A DNA stretch of 64,000 nucleotides from Aeoliella mucimassa (GCF_007748035.1 NZ_CP036278.1:1364001-1428000); one strand, 5' to 3'; shown: positions 8,621-18,374, numbered from the stretch's first letter. Made by a program: numbers and translations. The notes: generated by a model not told the origin, from the sequence alone.

Positions 8621-9973
8621 GTGAATACGCCGACAAAAATACTTGCTGCGATCATGACGCTGGTAGCGTTGGCTGCCGCCGGTGTGGCTGCGTATTTGGC
8701 CTTCGAGTCGCTAACCGGTGGAGTGATCGCCGGATGCGATGGCAGTGCGACCTTCGACTGCGATAGCGTACTGGCTACCGCCTGGTCGCGATGGCTTGGC
8801 ATTCCCGTCGCACTACCTGGCGCACTGCTCTACCTAACCATTGCCGTAGTGGTGTGGTTCGCCGCCCGCGACCCGCTGGGCATGCCGATGCAGGTGCTGG
8901 TGGCCTTGGTCACCTTGGCGTTCGGCGCGGCTGCCTGGTTCGTGAGTTTGCAGACGTTTGTGATTGAGAGTTGGTGTCGCTACTGCCTGATGGTGCATAG
9001 CGGAGGAGTATTGATGGTACTGCTCACTGCAGTGCTGATCGTCGTCGCCCGCCGAGCACAGCGGTTGCCGCAGTCGCTAGTCGATAGCGGAGCAGCCATT
9101 CCCGCCATGATGGATAGTCGCTCGACGAATCTAATGGCATGGTTCGGTAGCATTGCTTTAGGATTGCTGGGAGTCGGCATGTTGGCGGTTGGGCAATGGC
9201 TGACCGCAACGGAGCTGAACGCTCCGCTCGAAGAGATCGCACTGACAAGCAACTCCGCAAGCACAACCGACAACGAGGAAACACCAACGACCGAAGCGCC
9301 CGACTTCATGGACAACGGCCCCAGTGAACCCGAGGAAGAGACTCCTGTTACTAACAGTGCCAAACCAAGTCGCCTCAAGGCGTTTACAGCCTTGGAGCGG
9401 CCGATCGATCTCTATGAGTATCCGATGCTGGGAGATCCCGAGGCTCCGCAGGTGCTGATCGAGATGCTCGATTACAACTGCAAGCATTGCCGACGACTGC
9501 ATCCTCGCTTGCTCGCCGCCCGCGAGCGATATGGCGACGATCTGGCGATCGTGCTGTGGTTCACTCCGCTGGAAAGTGCTTGTAACAGTCACCTGGCACC
9601 CGGGTTTAAAGGGCATCGCGATTCATGCGAGTACGCCCGCCTGTCGTACAGTGTCTGGCACCTAGCCCCTGAGAAGTTCGAGGAGTATCACAACTGGTTG
9701 ATGGAGGGCGTAGCCCCGCCCACGATGGCCAACGCCAGGAAAGAGGCTTTTCGTTTGGTTGGCGATCGCGTGTCGCTCGACAACGATCTGAAGCAATCGG
9801 TGCTCAAGCAAATCAGTTGGCAATGCGACCAATGGAGCAAGATTGAAACACACCTGCCCATCGTGGTGTTTCCCGATTCAGCGGTGCGCGGCGTCGGCGA
9901 GAGCGACGAGCAGGTATTTAAGCTGTTCGAGCAGAAACTCGACGTAACACCGCAGGCGACTGACGTTCCGTAG
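8621..9973 (+). CDS. Vitamin K epoxide reductase-thioredoxin fusion (disulfide bond formation)
   Basis: About 450 residues. The N-terminal half is a VKOR-type four- or five-helix membrane domain: loop cysteines C39 and C47, and a catalytic CxxC pair at C119/C122 (WCRYC) at a helix end. A soluble Ser/Thr/Glu-rich linker (about 205-245) leads to a DsbA/DsbG-like thioredoxin-fold domain with the redox motif CKHC at 287-290. VKOR-Trx fusions replace DsbB plus DsbA: the membrane part passes electrons from the periplasmic thiol partner to quinone. The GTG at 8621 is chosen because it starts just before the first membrane helix; an in-frame ATG at 8654 would cut into it. The long open frame upstream overlaps gltX and is not coding. 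Confidence 0.88.
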   Translation: MNTPTKILAAIMTLVALAAAGVAAYLAFESLTGGVIAGCDGSATFDCDSVLATAWSRWLGIPVALPGALLYLTIAVVVWFAARDPLGMPMQVLVALVTLAFGAAAWFVSLQTFVIESWCRYCLMVHSGGVLMVLLTAVLIVVARRAQRLPQSLVDSGAAIPAMMDSRSTNLMAWFGSIALGLLGVGMLAVGQWLTATELNAPLEEIALTSNSASTTDNEETPTTEAPDFMDNGPSEPEEETPVTNSAKPSRLKAFTALERPIDLYEYPMLGDPEAPQVLIEMLDYNCKHCRRLHPRLLAARERYGDDLAIVLWFTPLESACNSHLAPGFKGHRDSCEYARLSYSVWHLAPEKFEEYHNWLMEGVAPPTMANARKEAFRLVGDRVSLDNDLKQSVLKQISWQCDQWSKIETHLPIVVFPDSAVRGVGESDEQVFKLFEQKLDVTPQATDVP

Positions 9974-10071
9974 TCGGTTGCTTCCTATTCGATCAAACCG
10001 AGCCACCATCGCTGCAGGGCATCGGCTCGACAAGACAAACATTCAACGTTAGCAAGCGACCTTTTAGAGTT

Positions 10072-12894
10072 ATGGATCAGCCGACTTCCCACGATCAGGA
10101 CGATCAGCAACGCCCTAGCCGCTACGTGGTGGGCATCGACCTGGGCACAACGAACTCTGCGATGGCGTACGTCGATACGCACGAGCAGCCTTGGCAAGTC
10201 CGCACATTGGCAGTGCCTCAGTTGGTCGCCCCGTTCGAAGTCGCTTCGCGCGATACGCTTCCATCGTTTCACTATCAGGGTACCGCTGCCGAGGTGGAAG
10301 CTGGCGGGCTGCAGGTGCCGTGGGTGGAGTCCGATTCCGCGAACTGGGCGGTCGGGGTGCTCGCCCGCGATGAAGGGACCGCCAAGCCGGGGCGGCTAAT
10401 TGCCTCGGCCAAAAGCTGGTTGTGCCATGCCGGCGTAGATCGCACGAGCGAGCTGTTGCCATGGCAAGGCGACGCGGACGTCGAGCGATTGTCGCCGGTG
10501 GATGTGACCTCGCGGTACCTCGCTCACCTGCGTGAAGCATGGCAGCAAGCGTTCCCCAAGTTTCCACTCGCCGAGCAAGACGTGGTGGTCACGCTGCCGG
10601 CTTCGTTCGACGAAGTCGCCCGCGAACTAACCGTTGCCGCGGCGAAGCGGGCGGAGTTGCCGCGGGTGTTGTTGATCGAAGAACCTCAGGCGGCGTTTTA
10701 CGCCTGGGTGGATCGCCATGCCGAGTCGTGGCAACAACTCGTTACCGCGGGACAGAAGATCCTGGTGTGCGACGTTGGTGGAGGAACCTCCGACTTCACG
10801 CTAATCCGTGTACGGGGCCGCGAAGACTCCGGCGACGTGGAGTTCCATCGCGTCGCTGTTGGCGAGCACCTGATTCTCGGCGGCGACAATCTCGATCTCG
10901 CTCTCGCCCGTCATGTCGAGCAGCGACTCGCCGGCGATGGCAAGCTGCCGCCTGAGCAGTGGGAAGTATTGGTCCGCACGGCTCGCCGGGCCAAGGAGAC
11001 TTTGCTCGGCGACAACCCGCCTGAGTCGCTTACCATCAACCTGCCAGCGGCCGGCTCGAAGCTCATCGGCGGTGGGTTGCAAGTGGAGGTTACGCGGAGC
11101 GAGGTGGAGCAGTTGCTCGTCGATGGATTCTTGCCGCGCACCGAGCTTGGCGAACGACCCACCCGGCGGCAATCTGGTTTTCAGGACTTTGGACTTCCCT
11201 ACGCAGCCGACGCTGGCATCACTCGCTACCTGGCTGCGTTCCTCGAAGCCCACCGCACGACTGGCGACGACGAGCCGACAACGGAGCACGATCCCGCCCG
11301 ACCCGATTTGGTGTTGTTCAACGGCGGCTTCTTTGCCTCGCCGATGCTTCGCGAGCGGTTGATCGAAGTGGTCAGCAGCTGGTTTGATGATGGTAGCCAG
11401 TGGCAGCCGGTGGTGCTCGATCACGATCGGCTCGACTTGGCCGTCGCCCGCGGGGCTGCCTATTATGGGATGGTCCGACGCGGGGAAGGGGTCGGTATCA
11501 CCGCCAACCTGGCTCGAAGCTACTACATTGGGCTGGCGGGCGAAAAACCACAGGCGGTGTGCCTGGCTCCGGGCAGTGCCTCGGCTGGTCAGGATTTTGA
11601 ACTCCCCAGTACGTTTCAACTCACGCTGGCCGAGCCGGTGGAGTTCCCGTTGTACGTTTCCAGCACACGTCTCGTCGATCCACCTGGCACCATTGTTCCG
11701 GTCGACCAGGCAGAGCTGAAGCCGTTGCCGCCGATTCGCACGGTGCTCGATGCAGGGCGGAAACGCGATCCGCAAACCGTCGACGTGCACCTGCACGCCC
11801 ACCTGACCGAAATCGGAGCGCTCGAGCTTTCGTGCCGGGCGGTCGATAGCAATGCCAGCTGGCGGTTGCAGTTTGACGTTCGGTCGACCACCCAAACCGA
11901 CATGGCCGCCCATGAGTCGGCCGCCGAAGGAGAGGGCATTGTCGATGAACAACTCGTGGAGTCGTGCCGCGCGGCGATCGCCTCGGTGTTCGACAAACCC
12001 GCCGAGCTAAAGCCTTCGAAGCTGATGCCTAAGCTCTCCGACGTGCTCGAGGCTCCGCGCCATGAGTGGCCGACTTCGGTGCTGCGACGGATGTGGGAGC
12101 TATTGATGGAAGTCGAACCAGGACGTCGGCAGTCGCAGCAGCACGAATCGCGTTGGCTCAACCTAGTGGGATACTCGCTTCGCCCTGGCTATGGCTACGC
12201 GGTCGACGACTGGCGGGTGACTGAAACCTGGCGTACGGTTCGCAATCGCTTGGCGTTTCCCGCTTCGCAGGCGGAGTCGCTCATCCTCTGGCGGCGGATC
12301 GCAGGCGGGCTCACCGCGGGGCAGCAGCTCACCATCGCCGAACCGTTGCTGGCTGGCATTCGGGCGCTCGCTCGGCGATTCTCCGGTGGCAAGGCAGGCA
12401 ACACGACCGCGGCGTTCGATCCGGCTCAATCACCGGAAGTGTGGCGATTAGTCGGCTCGCTCGAGTTACTGCCGGTGCCGATCAAAACCGAAATCGGTAG
12501 CATCGTGGTCGACCTGCTTCCCAAGCGTAAGCTCGAAAAAGTAAAGCACGCGATGCTGTGGACTGTGGGCCGACTGGGCCAGCGAGTGCCGGTGCATGGG
12601 CCACTCAACACGCTGGTATCGGCCGCGCGAGCAGGCAAGTGGCTCGATGCAGTGCTCGAGCTGGCGGCCGACGACGCGATGACTCCGCTAGTCGTGATGC
12701 AACTCGCCCGCATGACCGGTGATCGCCATCGCGACCTGGAGCAGTCGAAACGCGAGCAGGCAGCCAACTGGCTAGAGCAACGCAATGCGGCCGCGCATCT
12801 GGTCGAGCTGGTTCGTCATGGCGGAACGCTCGATCACGAAGAGCAAAGCCAAGTGTTTGGGGAAGCCCTTCCGAGTGGACTTCGCCTGCGTTAG
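10072..12894 (+). CDS. Divergent Hsp70-family chaperone/ATPase
   Basis: A 940-residue protein. The N-terminal half is an Hsp70/actin-fold ATPase: phosphate-1 loop GIDLGTTNS at 21-29, a connect region VVVTLPASFDEVARELTVAAA, and phosphate-2 DVGGGTSDFTLI near residue 234. Instead of a DnaK substrate-binding domain it carries a long C-terminal region of helical segments, as in the Hsp70-like proteins with DUF3731-type extensions. These are cytosolic and of unknown client; some lie next to a DUF2760 gene, which is not seen here. It follows the VKOR-Trx gene by 98 bases and ends just before a hairpin shared with the converging gene. Confidence 0.9.
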   Translation: MDQPTSHDQDDQQRPSRYVVGIDLGTTNSAMAYVDTHEQPWQVRTLAVPQLVAPFEVASRDTLPSFHYQGTAAEVEAGGLQVPWVESDSANWAVGVLARDEGTAKPGRLIASAKSWLCHAGVDRTSELLPWQGDADVERLSPVDVTSRYLAHLREAWQQAFPKFPLAEQDVVVTLPASFDEVARELTVAAAKRAELPRVLLIEEPQAAFYAWVDRHAESWQQLVTAGQKILVCDVGGGTSDFTLIRVRGREDSGDVEFHRVAVGEHLILGGDNLDLALARHVEQRLAGDGKLPPEQWEVLVRTARRAKETLLGDNPPESLTINLPAAGSKLIGGGLQVEVTRSEVEQLLVDGFLPRTELGERPTRRQSGFQDFGLPYAADAGITRYLAAFLEAHRTTGDDEPTTEHDPARPDLVLFNGGFFASPMLRERLIEVVSSWFDDGSQWQPVVLDHDRLDLAVARGAAYYGMVRRGEGVGITANLARSYYIGLAGEKPQAVCLAPGSASAGQDFELPSTFQLTLAEPVEFPLYVSSTRLVDPPGTIVPVDQAELKPLPPIRTVLDAGRKRDPQTVDVHLHAHLTEIGALELSCRAVDSNASWRLQFDVRSTTQTDMAAHESAAEGEGIVDEQLVESCRAAIASVFDKPAELKPSKLMPKLSDVLEAPRHEWPTSVLRRMWELLMEVEPGRRQSQQHESRWLNLVGYSLRPGYGYAVDDWRVTETWRTVRNRLAFPASQAESLILWRRIAGGLTAGQQLTIAEPLLAGIRALARRFSGGKAGNTTAAFDPAQSPEVWRLVGSLELLPVPIKTEIGSIVVDLLPKRKLEKVKHAMLWTVGRLGQRVPVHGPLNTLVSAARAGKWLDAVLELAADDAMTPLVVMQLARMTGDRHRDLEQSKREQAANWLEQRNAAAHLVELVRHGGTLDHEEQSQVFGEALPSGLRLR

Positions 12895-12898
12895 GGTT

Positions 12899-12929
12899 CC
12901 GTGTGCTTCCTCGAACGAAGCTAGCACGG
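12899..12929. terminator. Hairpin between converging Hsp70 and methyltransferase genes
   Basis: CCGTGTGCTTC (12899-12909) pairs with GAAGC-TA-GCACGG (12917-12929) with a 2-base bulge. It fills the gap between the two stop codons. There is no T tract on either side, so the terminator role is tentative. Confidence 0.4.
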
Positions 12930-14570
12930 CTACATCCACAACCAGGCTTCGCTCGGCTCGGTCACCGCTGGCGGGAAGCCTTCGGGCCGCGAACGGAACC
13001 CGAACGCCCAGTTCGGCGCTTCGAGCAGCATGTCCTGATTGGCCGTGCCGCAAAAACGATGCCCGCAGCCGGGGAACTCCACGTACTCCCGCATGCCTGC
13101 CGAAAGTGCTTCCTGGTAATACCAGAATGCTTGCTGTGGCAGCACGGTTTCGTCGGAGTCGCCAATGAGCACATGCACGTTGCCGGTAAACTTGCGATAG
13201 TGTTCGGCAAAGCGGTCGAGCGGTACATCGCGCGACGGAGCGGCCAAGAGCAACGAGTCGATCTCAGGAAATTCCGAGGTGACTGCCGCAGCAGCACCAG
13301 CGCTCGACGAATAAGCTAGCAGGCGGATCTTGGGATTCTCGATGCCGCAGATGTGAGTCGCTTCCCGGCGGATGAGCAAGATCGCCGCGCGAAGTTTTTC
13401 GATCAGGAAATCAGCGTATTTACATTTGTTGTCGTACGGATCGTTGTACCGCACCACTGCACCGAGTCGTTCATCGGCAATACGACTGGCAAGTGCCCGA
13501 TAGGGGAATAGCTCGCCTGCTAGCGAATCGCAAGCACCGGGGCAGATGACAATCACGTTGTCGGCGGCAATCGCATGCACGGCCATATCGATTTCGTAGC
13601 CGTGCCCACCAACTTCGATATCGACGCTCGTAATGCGGTAGGGAGCGAAATCGGAACCTTCGGCAGGGCGGTGCACCAGGGCGCCGTTCGATTCCTCTTT
13701 TACCAGGTGGCACGACCCGTACGGCGAGCCAAACTGGAAGTCGAGCTTGTTCCCCTGCATGTCGTAATGCGGGTTCTTGCCGTAGTGCGACGCGATATAG
13801 ATGCGGTCGGAATTGTCCATGCTTTTGATCGTGAAGCCCTTGGAGAACATAGCGAACGCTTCCAGGCCGACCCCAAATCGAATGAGGTCGTTATTGGACT
13901 TCGTGAATCGTAGATGGCCAAACTCTCCAAGTAAAGCTCGATCGTCGTCGTCGCTGTAGTAGGGAACCACGTGGAAATCCATCGGGCAAATGTCACCCGC
14001 TCGCTGGCTTTCCTCCAGGAACTTCGCAAACTTGGCATTGCCGGCCGATTCGGTCTGCTTGATGTCTTCCGGCGACTCCTCGAAGCGGAGTAGATAGCCA
14101 GGGAAGTGCAGGTAAGCACGGCCGCCGACTGCTAGCAGTTCGTTGTGGATGCGCTCGACTGCTTCGAGCTTATGCCAGAAGTAGTGAAAGGCATAAACCG
14201 AGAGAATCAGATGGAACTTGGTGTCGCCGAAGTCGTAGCTGTTCAGGCCACCGTACAGCATCCGCTCTTCGGGAATATACATCTGCTCATAGCGATTGAG
14301 TCCCATGCCCCAGAACTCAAAGTCATCGATATCGGCGCCCGCTTGGTCTAAGCTTTGCGATAGTTGAGCAAGTGCTTTTCCACTACCACAGCCTACATCA
14401 AGAATACGAACCGGCCCATCGGTATTCGCGGCCAGTTCCTTGCAAACCGATACGAGATTCACATCGAGGATAGCGTTGTAGCCATAGTTCGAAATCAACC
14501 CGCGATCGTGAGTTGCGTTACGGTTGTACTCGACAACCCAGTTCCATAGTTCAGATTCTGTTTTAGGCAT
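12930..14570 (-). CDS. SAM-dependent methyltransferase fused to an alpha/beta-hydrolase-like domain
   Basis: A 546-residue protein. Residues about 1-200 are a class I methyltransferase with the SAM-binding glycine loop VLDVGCGSG-type (ILDVGCGSGKA, about 56-66). Residues about 320-546 look like an alpha/beta hydrolase: a strand and VICPGACDS loop, a serine elbow written SSSAG in place of GxSxG, a later GDSDE acid loop and a terminal GCGHRF histidine. A middle segment (about 240-310) joins them. Both partners are soluble. The pair suggests methylation and ester or acyl cleavage on the same substrate, but the substrate is unknown. It is transcribed leftward after the second DUF1559 gene, from which it is separated by a long hairpin. 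Confidence 0.8.
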   Translation of the reverse strand: MPKTESELWNWVVEYNRNATHDRGLISNYGYNAILDVNLVSVCKELAANTDGPVRILDVGCGSGKALAQLSQSLDQAGADIDDFEFWGMGLNRYEQMYIPEERMLYGGLNSYDFGDTKFHLILSVYAFHYFWHKLEAVERIHNELLAVGGRAYLHFPGYLLRFEESPEDIKQTESAGNAKFAKFLEESQRAGDICPMDFHVVPYYSDDDDRALLGEFGHLRFTKSNNDLIRFGVGLEAFAMFSKGFTIKSMDNSDRIYIASHYGKNPHYDMQGNKLDFQFGSPYGSCHLVKEESNGALVHRPAEGSDFAPYRITSVDIEVGGHGYEIDMAVHAIAADNVIVICPGACDSLAGELFPYRALASRIADERLGAVVRYNDPYDNKCKYADFLIEKLRAAILLIRREATHICGIENPKIRLLAYSSSAGAAAAVTSEFPEIDSLLLAAPSRDVPLDRFAEHYRKFTGNVHVLIGDSDETVLPQQAFWYYQEALSAGMREYVEFPGCGHRFCGTANQDMLLEAPNWAFGFRSRPEGFPPAVTEPSEAWLWM

Positions 14571-14649
14571 GCGGGCAGTATACAGGTGAGTAAGTTTACC
14601 TGCAATTCGGTGCCCGCTTGAGCAGTGCTGCTTTGCTCTGGGAAGAGAT

Positions 14650-14710
14650 GGTCATCGCGTTAGAGCAAGAAAAGTACATTGAAGACTTTTGTGTCTCTAA
14701 CGCGATGACC
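14650..14710. repeat. Long perfect inverted repeat (16-bp arms)
   Basis: Arms 14650-14665 and 14695-14710 are perfectly complementary, and the loop holds a second short stem (AAAAGT with ACTTTT). It lies just past the stop of the DUF1559 gene and 80 bases before the methyltransferase start. No T tract follows, so it is either an RNA-stabilising 3' hairpin or a site for a protein. Confidence 0.75.
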
Positions 14711-14723
14711 TGTGTTGAACACG

Positions 14724-15662
14724 CTAAAAATCAATAATGTTCCCGTCGGCAATCGCCGAGAGGTTGCCTAGCGTGGTGATATCGGTCTCGTTGTCGATCG
14801 CATCGACATGACCATCCACGTACACAAACATGGTGATGCCAGGATGTGGTCCACCGAACGATTCGCGAGCCGCATCGACTCCAGCATTATCCACTTCGGT
14901 ACCATCTTCGCGCAACCCACGCGTCGGCACACCCATGACGGTATGAGGATTGTCGCCCGCAAGAAACGCGGTATCACCTTGCCAGTAGTGCTCGCCGACT
15001 GAAGAGACATCCTCGGTGATTTCTGGAAGGTGACGCTCGCCGATTGCCAAGGTGTTGGAACTGCCGTCGGTGATACGACGCATCTTGATCTTCGAGTAGG
15101 TGAAGATCGGCCCCGCCTTGGTTAGATCCGTGTGACGATTGTAATGTTGCGAACTTTCGGTGTTGTTCTCCATGCCAATGCGAAGTTCGTGACCAGCATT
15201 CGCGGCGTAGTCGCCACGTGTGCCAGCGTTTGGAGTTTGCGTCGGCGAGTCGTCGTTGTCAAAGTCGCGATCGGCTGCCGGACGACGACGACTTGGGCAT
15301 GCAAACACTTCGATTGGCGTGCGCATAGCGGCCGCATTGTCGACACTATCAACGCGCTCGCCTTTGACGAACGAATCGTGCACCGCTTGCTCTTCGAGCA
15401 TCGGCAACAATTGAAACGCCCACGACTGACCGTAGGGGCTGGTGTCGTTGCGAGCGGAAGGGAAGACCTTCTTTTGGTCGTGATGCATCTGCAACGCCAA
15501 TCCGATTTGCTTGAGCTGATTCGTGCATTGCGAGCGACGCGCCGACTCGCGCGCGGCTTGTACCGCAGGTAGAAGAAGGGCAACTAGAATGCCAATGATC
15601 GCGATGACCACCAACAACTCAACAAGCGTGAATCCACGCCGCGCAGCATACTTGCTTCGCAT
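14724..15662 (-). CDS. DUF1559 domain protein with prepilin-like N-terminus (second copy)
   Basis: A 312-residue paralogue of the protein at 1320-2402. It has a short basic leader (RSKYAARRG), the pseudopilin helix FTLVELLVVIAIIGILVALL and an AARESARR stretch, then the DUF1559 domain, ending in a PHPGITMFVYVDGHV variant of the family's C-terminal H-x-DG motif. ATG 15662 has GAGG 7 bases upstream; in-frame ATGs further up have no binding site. It is an envelope protein of unknown role. An intrinsic terminator separates it from the oxidoreductase gene upstream, so it has its own promoter in 15663-15801. Confidence 0.92.
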   Translation of the reverse strand: MRSKYAARRGFTLVELLVVIAIIGILVALLLPAVQAARESARRSQCTNQLKQIGLALQMHHDQKKVFPSARNDTSPYGQSWAFQLLPMLEEQAVHDSFVKGERVDSVDNAAAMRTPIEVFACPSRRRPAADRDFDNDDSPTQTPNAGTRGDYAANAGHELRIGMENNTESSQHYNRHTDLTKAGPIFTYSKIKMRRITDGSSNTLAIGERHLPEITEDVSSVGEHYWQGDTAFLAGDNPHTVMGVPTRGLREDGTEVDNAGVDAARESFGGPHPGITMFVYVDGHVDAIDNETDITTLGNLSAIADGNIIDF

Positions 15663-15795
15663 AGCGAACCTCATTCGAACAGGAGGGAGGGGGGCCGCAG
15701 GAAGGAGCCTGCAGCGGAAGGATGGCGATATTTTAAGGAACCGCAAATCGGGATGCAACTTTTGGAAGTTGCGAGTTGCGAGGAATCTCGCGCAA

Positions 15796-15829
15796 CAGAA
15801 AAACCCAGGTAGTGCAGGCTACCTGGGTT
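15796..15829 (-). terminator. Rho-independent terminator of the oxidoreductase operon
   Basis: Arms 15802-15812 and 15819-15829 pair perfectly (11 bp) around a 6-base loop. On the minus strand the stem runs directly into TTTTTCTG. It lies downstream of the oxidoreductase gene at 16018. Confidence 0.85.
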
Positions 15830-16017
15830 CTAAAGAAGTGAGTACTCGTGTGGTCTGTGCGGGGGACGATTGATCCGGATCGTTTCGGCACTCCACATTC
15901 GAGTGGTTCGCAAACCCCCAACTTCGACTTGCAGACAACGTTCGCTAGATGTCTAGAAGAAACGCGATGCGAGGAGCATGGTGAGTGTTGCCGTCCAATA
16001 GCTGTGGAAGACCAATG

Positions 16018-17109
16018 CTATTGATAACGCTCGAGCCAGTGCGCGTAAGGAGCGGGCAGCACCCATGAGGGGGATTCGTCTTCAAGTATCTTCGCTGCTT
16101 GGAATGGCCAGTGGGGATTCGTTAGATGGGCGCGGCCGATCATTACCAGGTCGAGCTTGCCATCGGCAATCGCCGCGTTGGCGGTATGAGGATCGTCCAT
16201 GCCCCACGCGGTAGTGATTGGTACCTCGGCTTCGCGGCCGACGCGTTCGGCGTAGGGGAGTAGGAACGCGGGCGCCCAGGGAATGTTGGCTTCAGGAGTA
16301 GAGAAACCAATGCTCATGCTCAGCAGATCCATGCCGCCCTTGCGGAACGCGCGGACGAGTTCAATCGACTCGGCGAGCGTTTCTTCATCACGGCCGTCGA
16401 ACTCGATCACTCCAAAACGAATTGTCAGCGGCAACCGTTCGGGCCAGACTTCGCGAACTGCGGCTAACGTTTCGAGCAAGAATCGCGAACGTCCGGCGAA
16501 GTCGCCGCCGTAGGCATCGGTGCGATGATTCGAGTGCACCGAAAAGAAACTCTGCGCTAGATAGCCGTGGGCAAAGTGGAGTTCGAGCCACTCGAATCCA
16601 GCATCAAGAGCGCGACGTGCCGAGGCTACAAAGTCGGCCTTTACGCGCTCGATGTCTTCCAAGGTCATTTCTTGGGGAACCCTCGGCAGGTTCTTGCCAA
16701 AGGCAACCGCCGACGGGGCAATGGGTTGCCAGGCTTCGGGATCGTCTTCGGCCAGATGATTGTCTCCCGACCACGGGCGATTCGCGCTGGCCTTACGCCC
16801 CGCATGGGCAATCTGAATGCCCGGCACCGCGCCGTAGGTCTTCAGTTCCTTGGCAATCCAAGCCAGCCCTTCGGCTTGCTCATCGTTCCAGAGGCCCAAG
16901 CAGTTGGGCGTGATGCGTCCCTCGGGTGCTACGGCCGTCGCTTCCACAACGACCAACCCCGCACCGCCGCGGCCGATGCCATCGTAGTGGGTGCGATGCC
17001 AGTTGTTGGTGAGTCCATCCTCCGCACTGTACTGACACATCGGCGGCACCGCGATGCGATTACGCAGTGTTACATCCTTGAGCGAATAAGGAGAAAATAG
17101 CGCGGACAT
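16018..17109 (-). CDS. NADH:flavin oxidoreductase, Old Yellow Enzyme (YqjM-like)
   Basis: A 363-residue FMN-dependent ene-reductase that reduces activated C=C bonds with NAD(P)H in the cytosol. Features are the N-terminal ALFSPYSLKDVTLRNRIA strand, the YqjM-type cysteine in PPMCQYS, the substrate-binding HFAHGYLAQSF segment, NHRTDAYGG and the FMN-phosphate loop VMIGRAHL near the C-terminus. The ATG at 17109 matches the family start; the open frame continues upstream through the MFS gene in a different frame and is not used. It follows the MFS exporter by 53 bases, probably in one transcript that ends at 15796-15829. Confidence 0.93.
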   Translation of the reverse strand: MSALFSPYSLKDVTLRNRIAVPPMCQYSAEDGLTNNWHRTHYDGIGRGGAGLVVVEATAVAPEGRITPNCLGLWNDEQAEGLAWIAKELKTYGAVPGIQIAHAGRKASANRPWSGDNHLAEDDPEAWQPIAPSAVAFGKNLPRVPQEMTLEDIERVKADFVASARRALDAGFEWLELHFAHGYLAQSFFSVHSNHRTDAYGGDFAGRSRFLLETLAAVREVWPERLPLTIRFGVIEFDGRDEETLAESIELVRAFRKGGMDLLSMSIGFSTPEANIPWAPAFLLPYAERVGREAEVPITTAWGMDDPHTANAAIADGKLDLVMIGRAHLTNPHWPFQAAKILEDESPSWVLPAPYAHWLERYQ

Positions 17110-17162
17110 AGTTCGGTTCCAAAACGATGGGTGAAGCGGAAGGAATCGGATTGTGGCGTAGG

Positions 17163-18374
17163 TTAGCCTACCGGGGGAGGCTCGGGCTGCAGTATATCGG
17201 CTGCAGTATGTGGGGTGCGAATGCGGCGAAGGATCCACGGCCACAACAGCAGGGTAGCCAGCGGGCAAAGTGTGGCAAGGGCACCGAACACCAGGAACGG
17301 CGATTGCCAATGCTGGGTGGCAATGGCCATGCCGGCTGCACCGCAGAGGAACTGGCTGCAGATCACTGCCGACGAGGCCGCTCCGATGTCGTCGTTTACT
17401 TGTTCGAGGACCAGATGGTTCACCAGCGGGCGACTCATGCCGAAGAAATAGGTGAACATTGCGGCCGATAATAGGAACCAGATCCACGCGATGTGGCCAA
17501 TCAGTAGCACTAGGATTCCACCGACCAAAGAGCCGACTAGCGTTACTGTGAGCAGGTAGTGATCGCTGAAGCGATGGATCAGATGGGCGCACGAAGCCGA
17601 TCCGACGACCAGGGCCAAGGCGTTGACCGCAAACAACAATGCGAACTGCTGGCGACTCATGCCGAAGTGCTGAATGTATGCCAGTGGCGAAAAAGCCACA
17701 AACCCTAACAACGGGGCCGAGAGGATGCTCGTCGATGCGTTTGTCAGTACGTAGTTGGCGTTGCCCATCAACCGTCCGTAACGAGCGGCCATACCGAACA
17801 CGCCCGCCTTGTAGAGCGTGATGGCCGTTTCCTGATAAAGCATTAGCGACACAGCCAGCATCAAAGCAGCCGCCAGCCCCTGCGCGTAGAAGATCATTCG
17901 CCAATTGCCATACTGCATGATCGCCGCGCCGATCGAAGGGGCAATCATCGGGGCGAGTCCCAGGATCACTCCGATCCAGGCGAGCACCTGCTGACGGTCT
18001 TTGCCCTCGAAGCGATCGCGGGCGATTGCCATCACCATCGAGGCCCCACCCGCGCCGGCGATACCTTGTAGGATGCGGGTAGCAATCAACTGCCAGACGT
18101 TCTGCGACATCGCGCAAAACACCGACGACGCAGCAAACAACGCGAGCCCGATTAGCAGGATGGGGCGTCGCCCAAAGCGATCGGACAAGCTGCCCCACAC
18201 CAAAAGGGTAAAGCTGTATGCGACAAACCAAAGCACGAGCGAGAGATTCACCAGCGAGACATTGACTCCCCACATCTCTGCCAGTTGAGGGATGGCAGGC
18301 AAGTACATGTCGGTGGCTAACGGGGCCACGGCGGCCACGAATCCGAGAAAGAACTTGTAGTAACTTTGCGGCAT
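17163..18374 (-). CDS. Bcr/CflA-type multidrug MFS transporter
   Basis: A 403-residue membrane protein with 12 hydrophobic segments. The Bcr/CflA signature is seen at the N-terminus (APLATDMYLPAIPQLA), and the MFS loop motif between helices 2 and 3 is GSLSDRFGRRP. The helix 4-5 region has RILQGIAGAGGASMVMAIARD, typical of drug:proton antiporters of this group. It likely exports small hydrophobic compounds with proton import. It is the first gene of a two-gene unit with the Old Yellow Enzyme, a pairing that fits detoxification of electrophiles (inference). Confidence 0.93.
   Translation of the reverse strand: MPQSYYKFFLGFVAAVAPLATDMYLPAIPQLAEMWGVNVSLVNLSLVLWFVAYSFTLLVWGSLSDRFGRRPILLIGLALFAASSVFCAMSQNVWQLIATRILQGIAGAGGASMVMAIARDRFEGKDRQQVLAWIGVILGLAPMIAPSIGAAIMQYGNWRMIFYAQGLAAALMLAVSLMLYQETAITLYKAGVFGMAARYGRLMGNANYVLTNASTSILSAPLLGFVAFSPLAYIQHFGMSRQQFALLFAVNALALVVGSASCAHLIHRFSDHYLLTVTLVGSLVGGILVLLIGHIAWIWFLLSAAMFTYFFGMSRPLVNHLVLEQVNDDIGAASSAVICSQFLCGAAGMAIATQHWQSPFLVFGALATLCPLATLLLWPWILRRIRTPHTAADILQPEPPPVG

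Noticed and set aside
17110-18273. N-terminal extension of the Old Yellow Enzyme frame
   Set aside because: It overlaps the MFS gene in another frame; the family start is at 17109.
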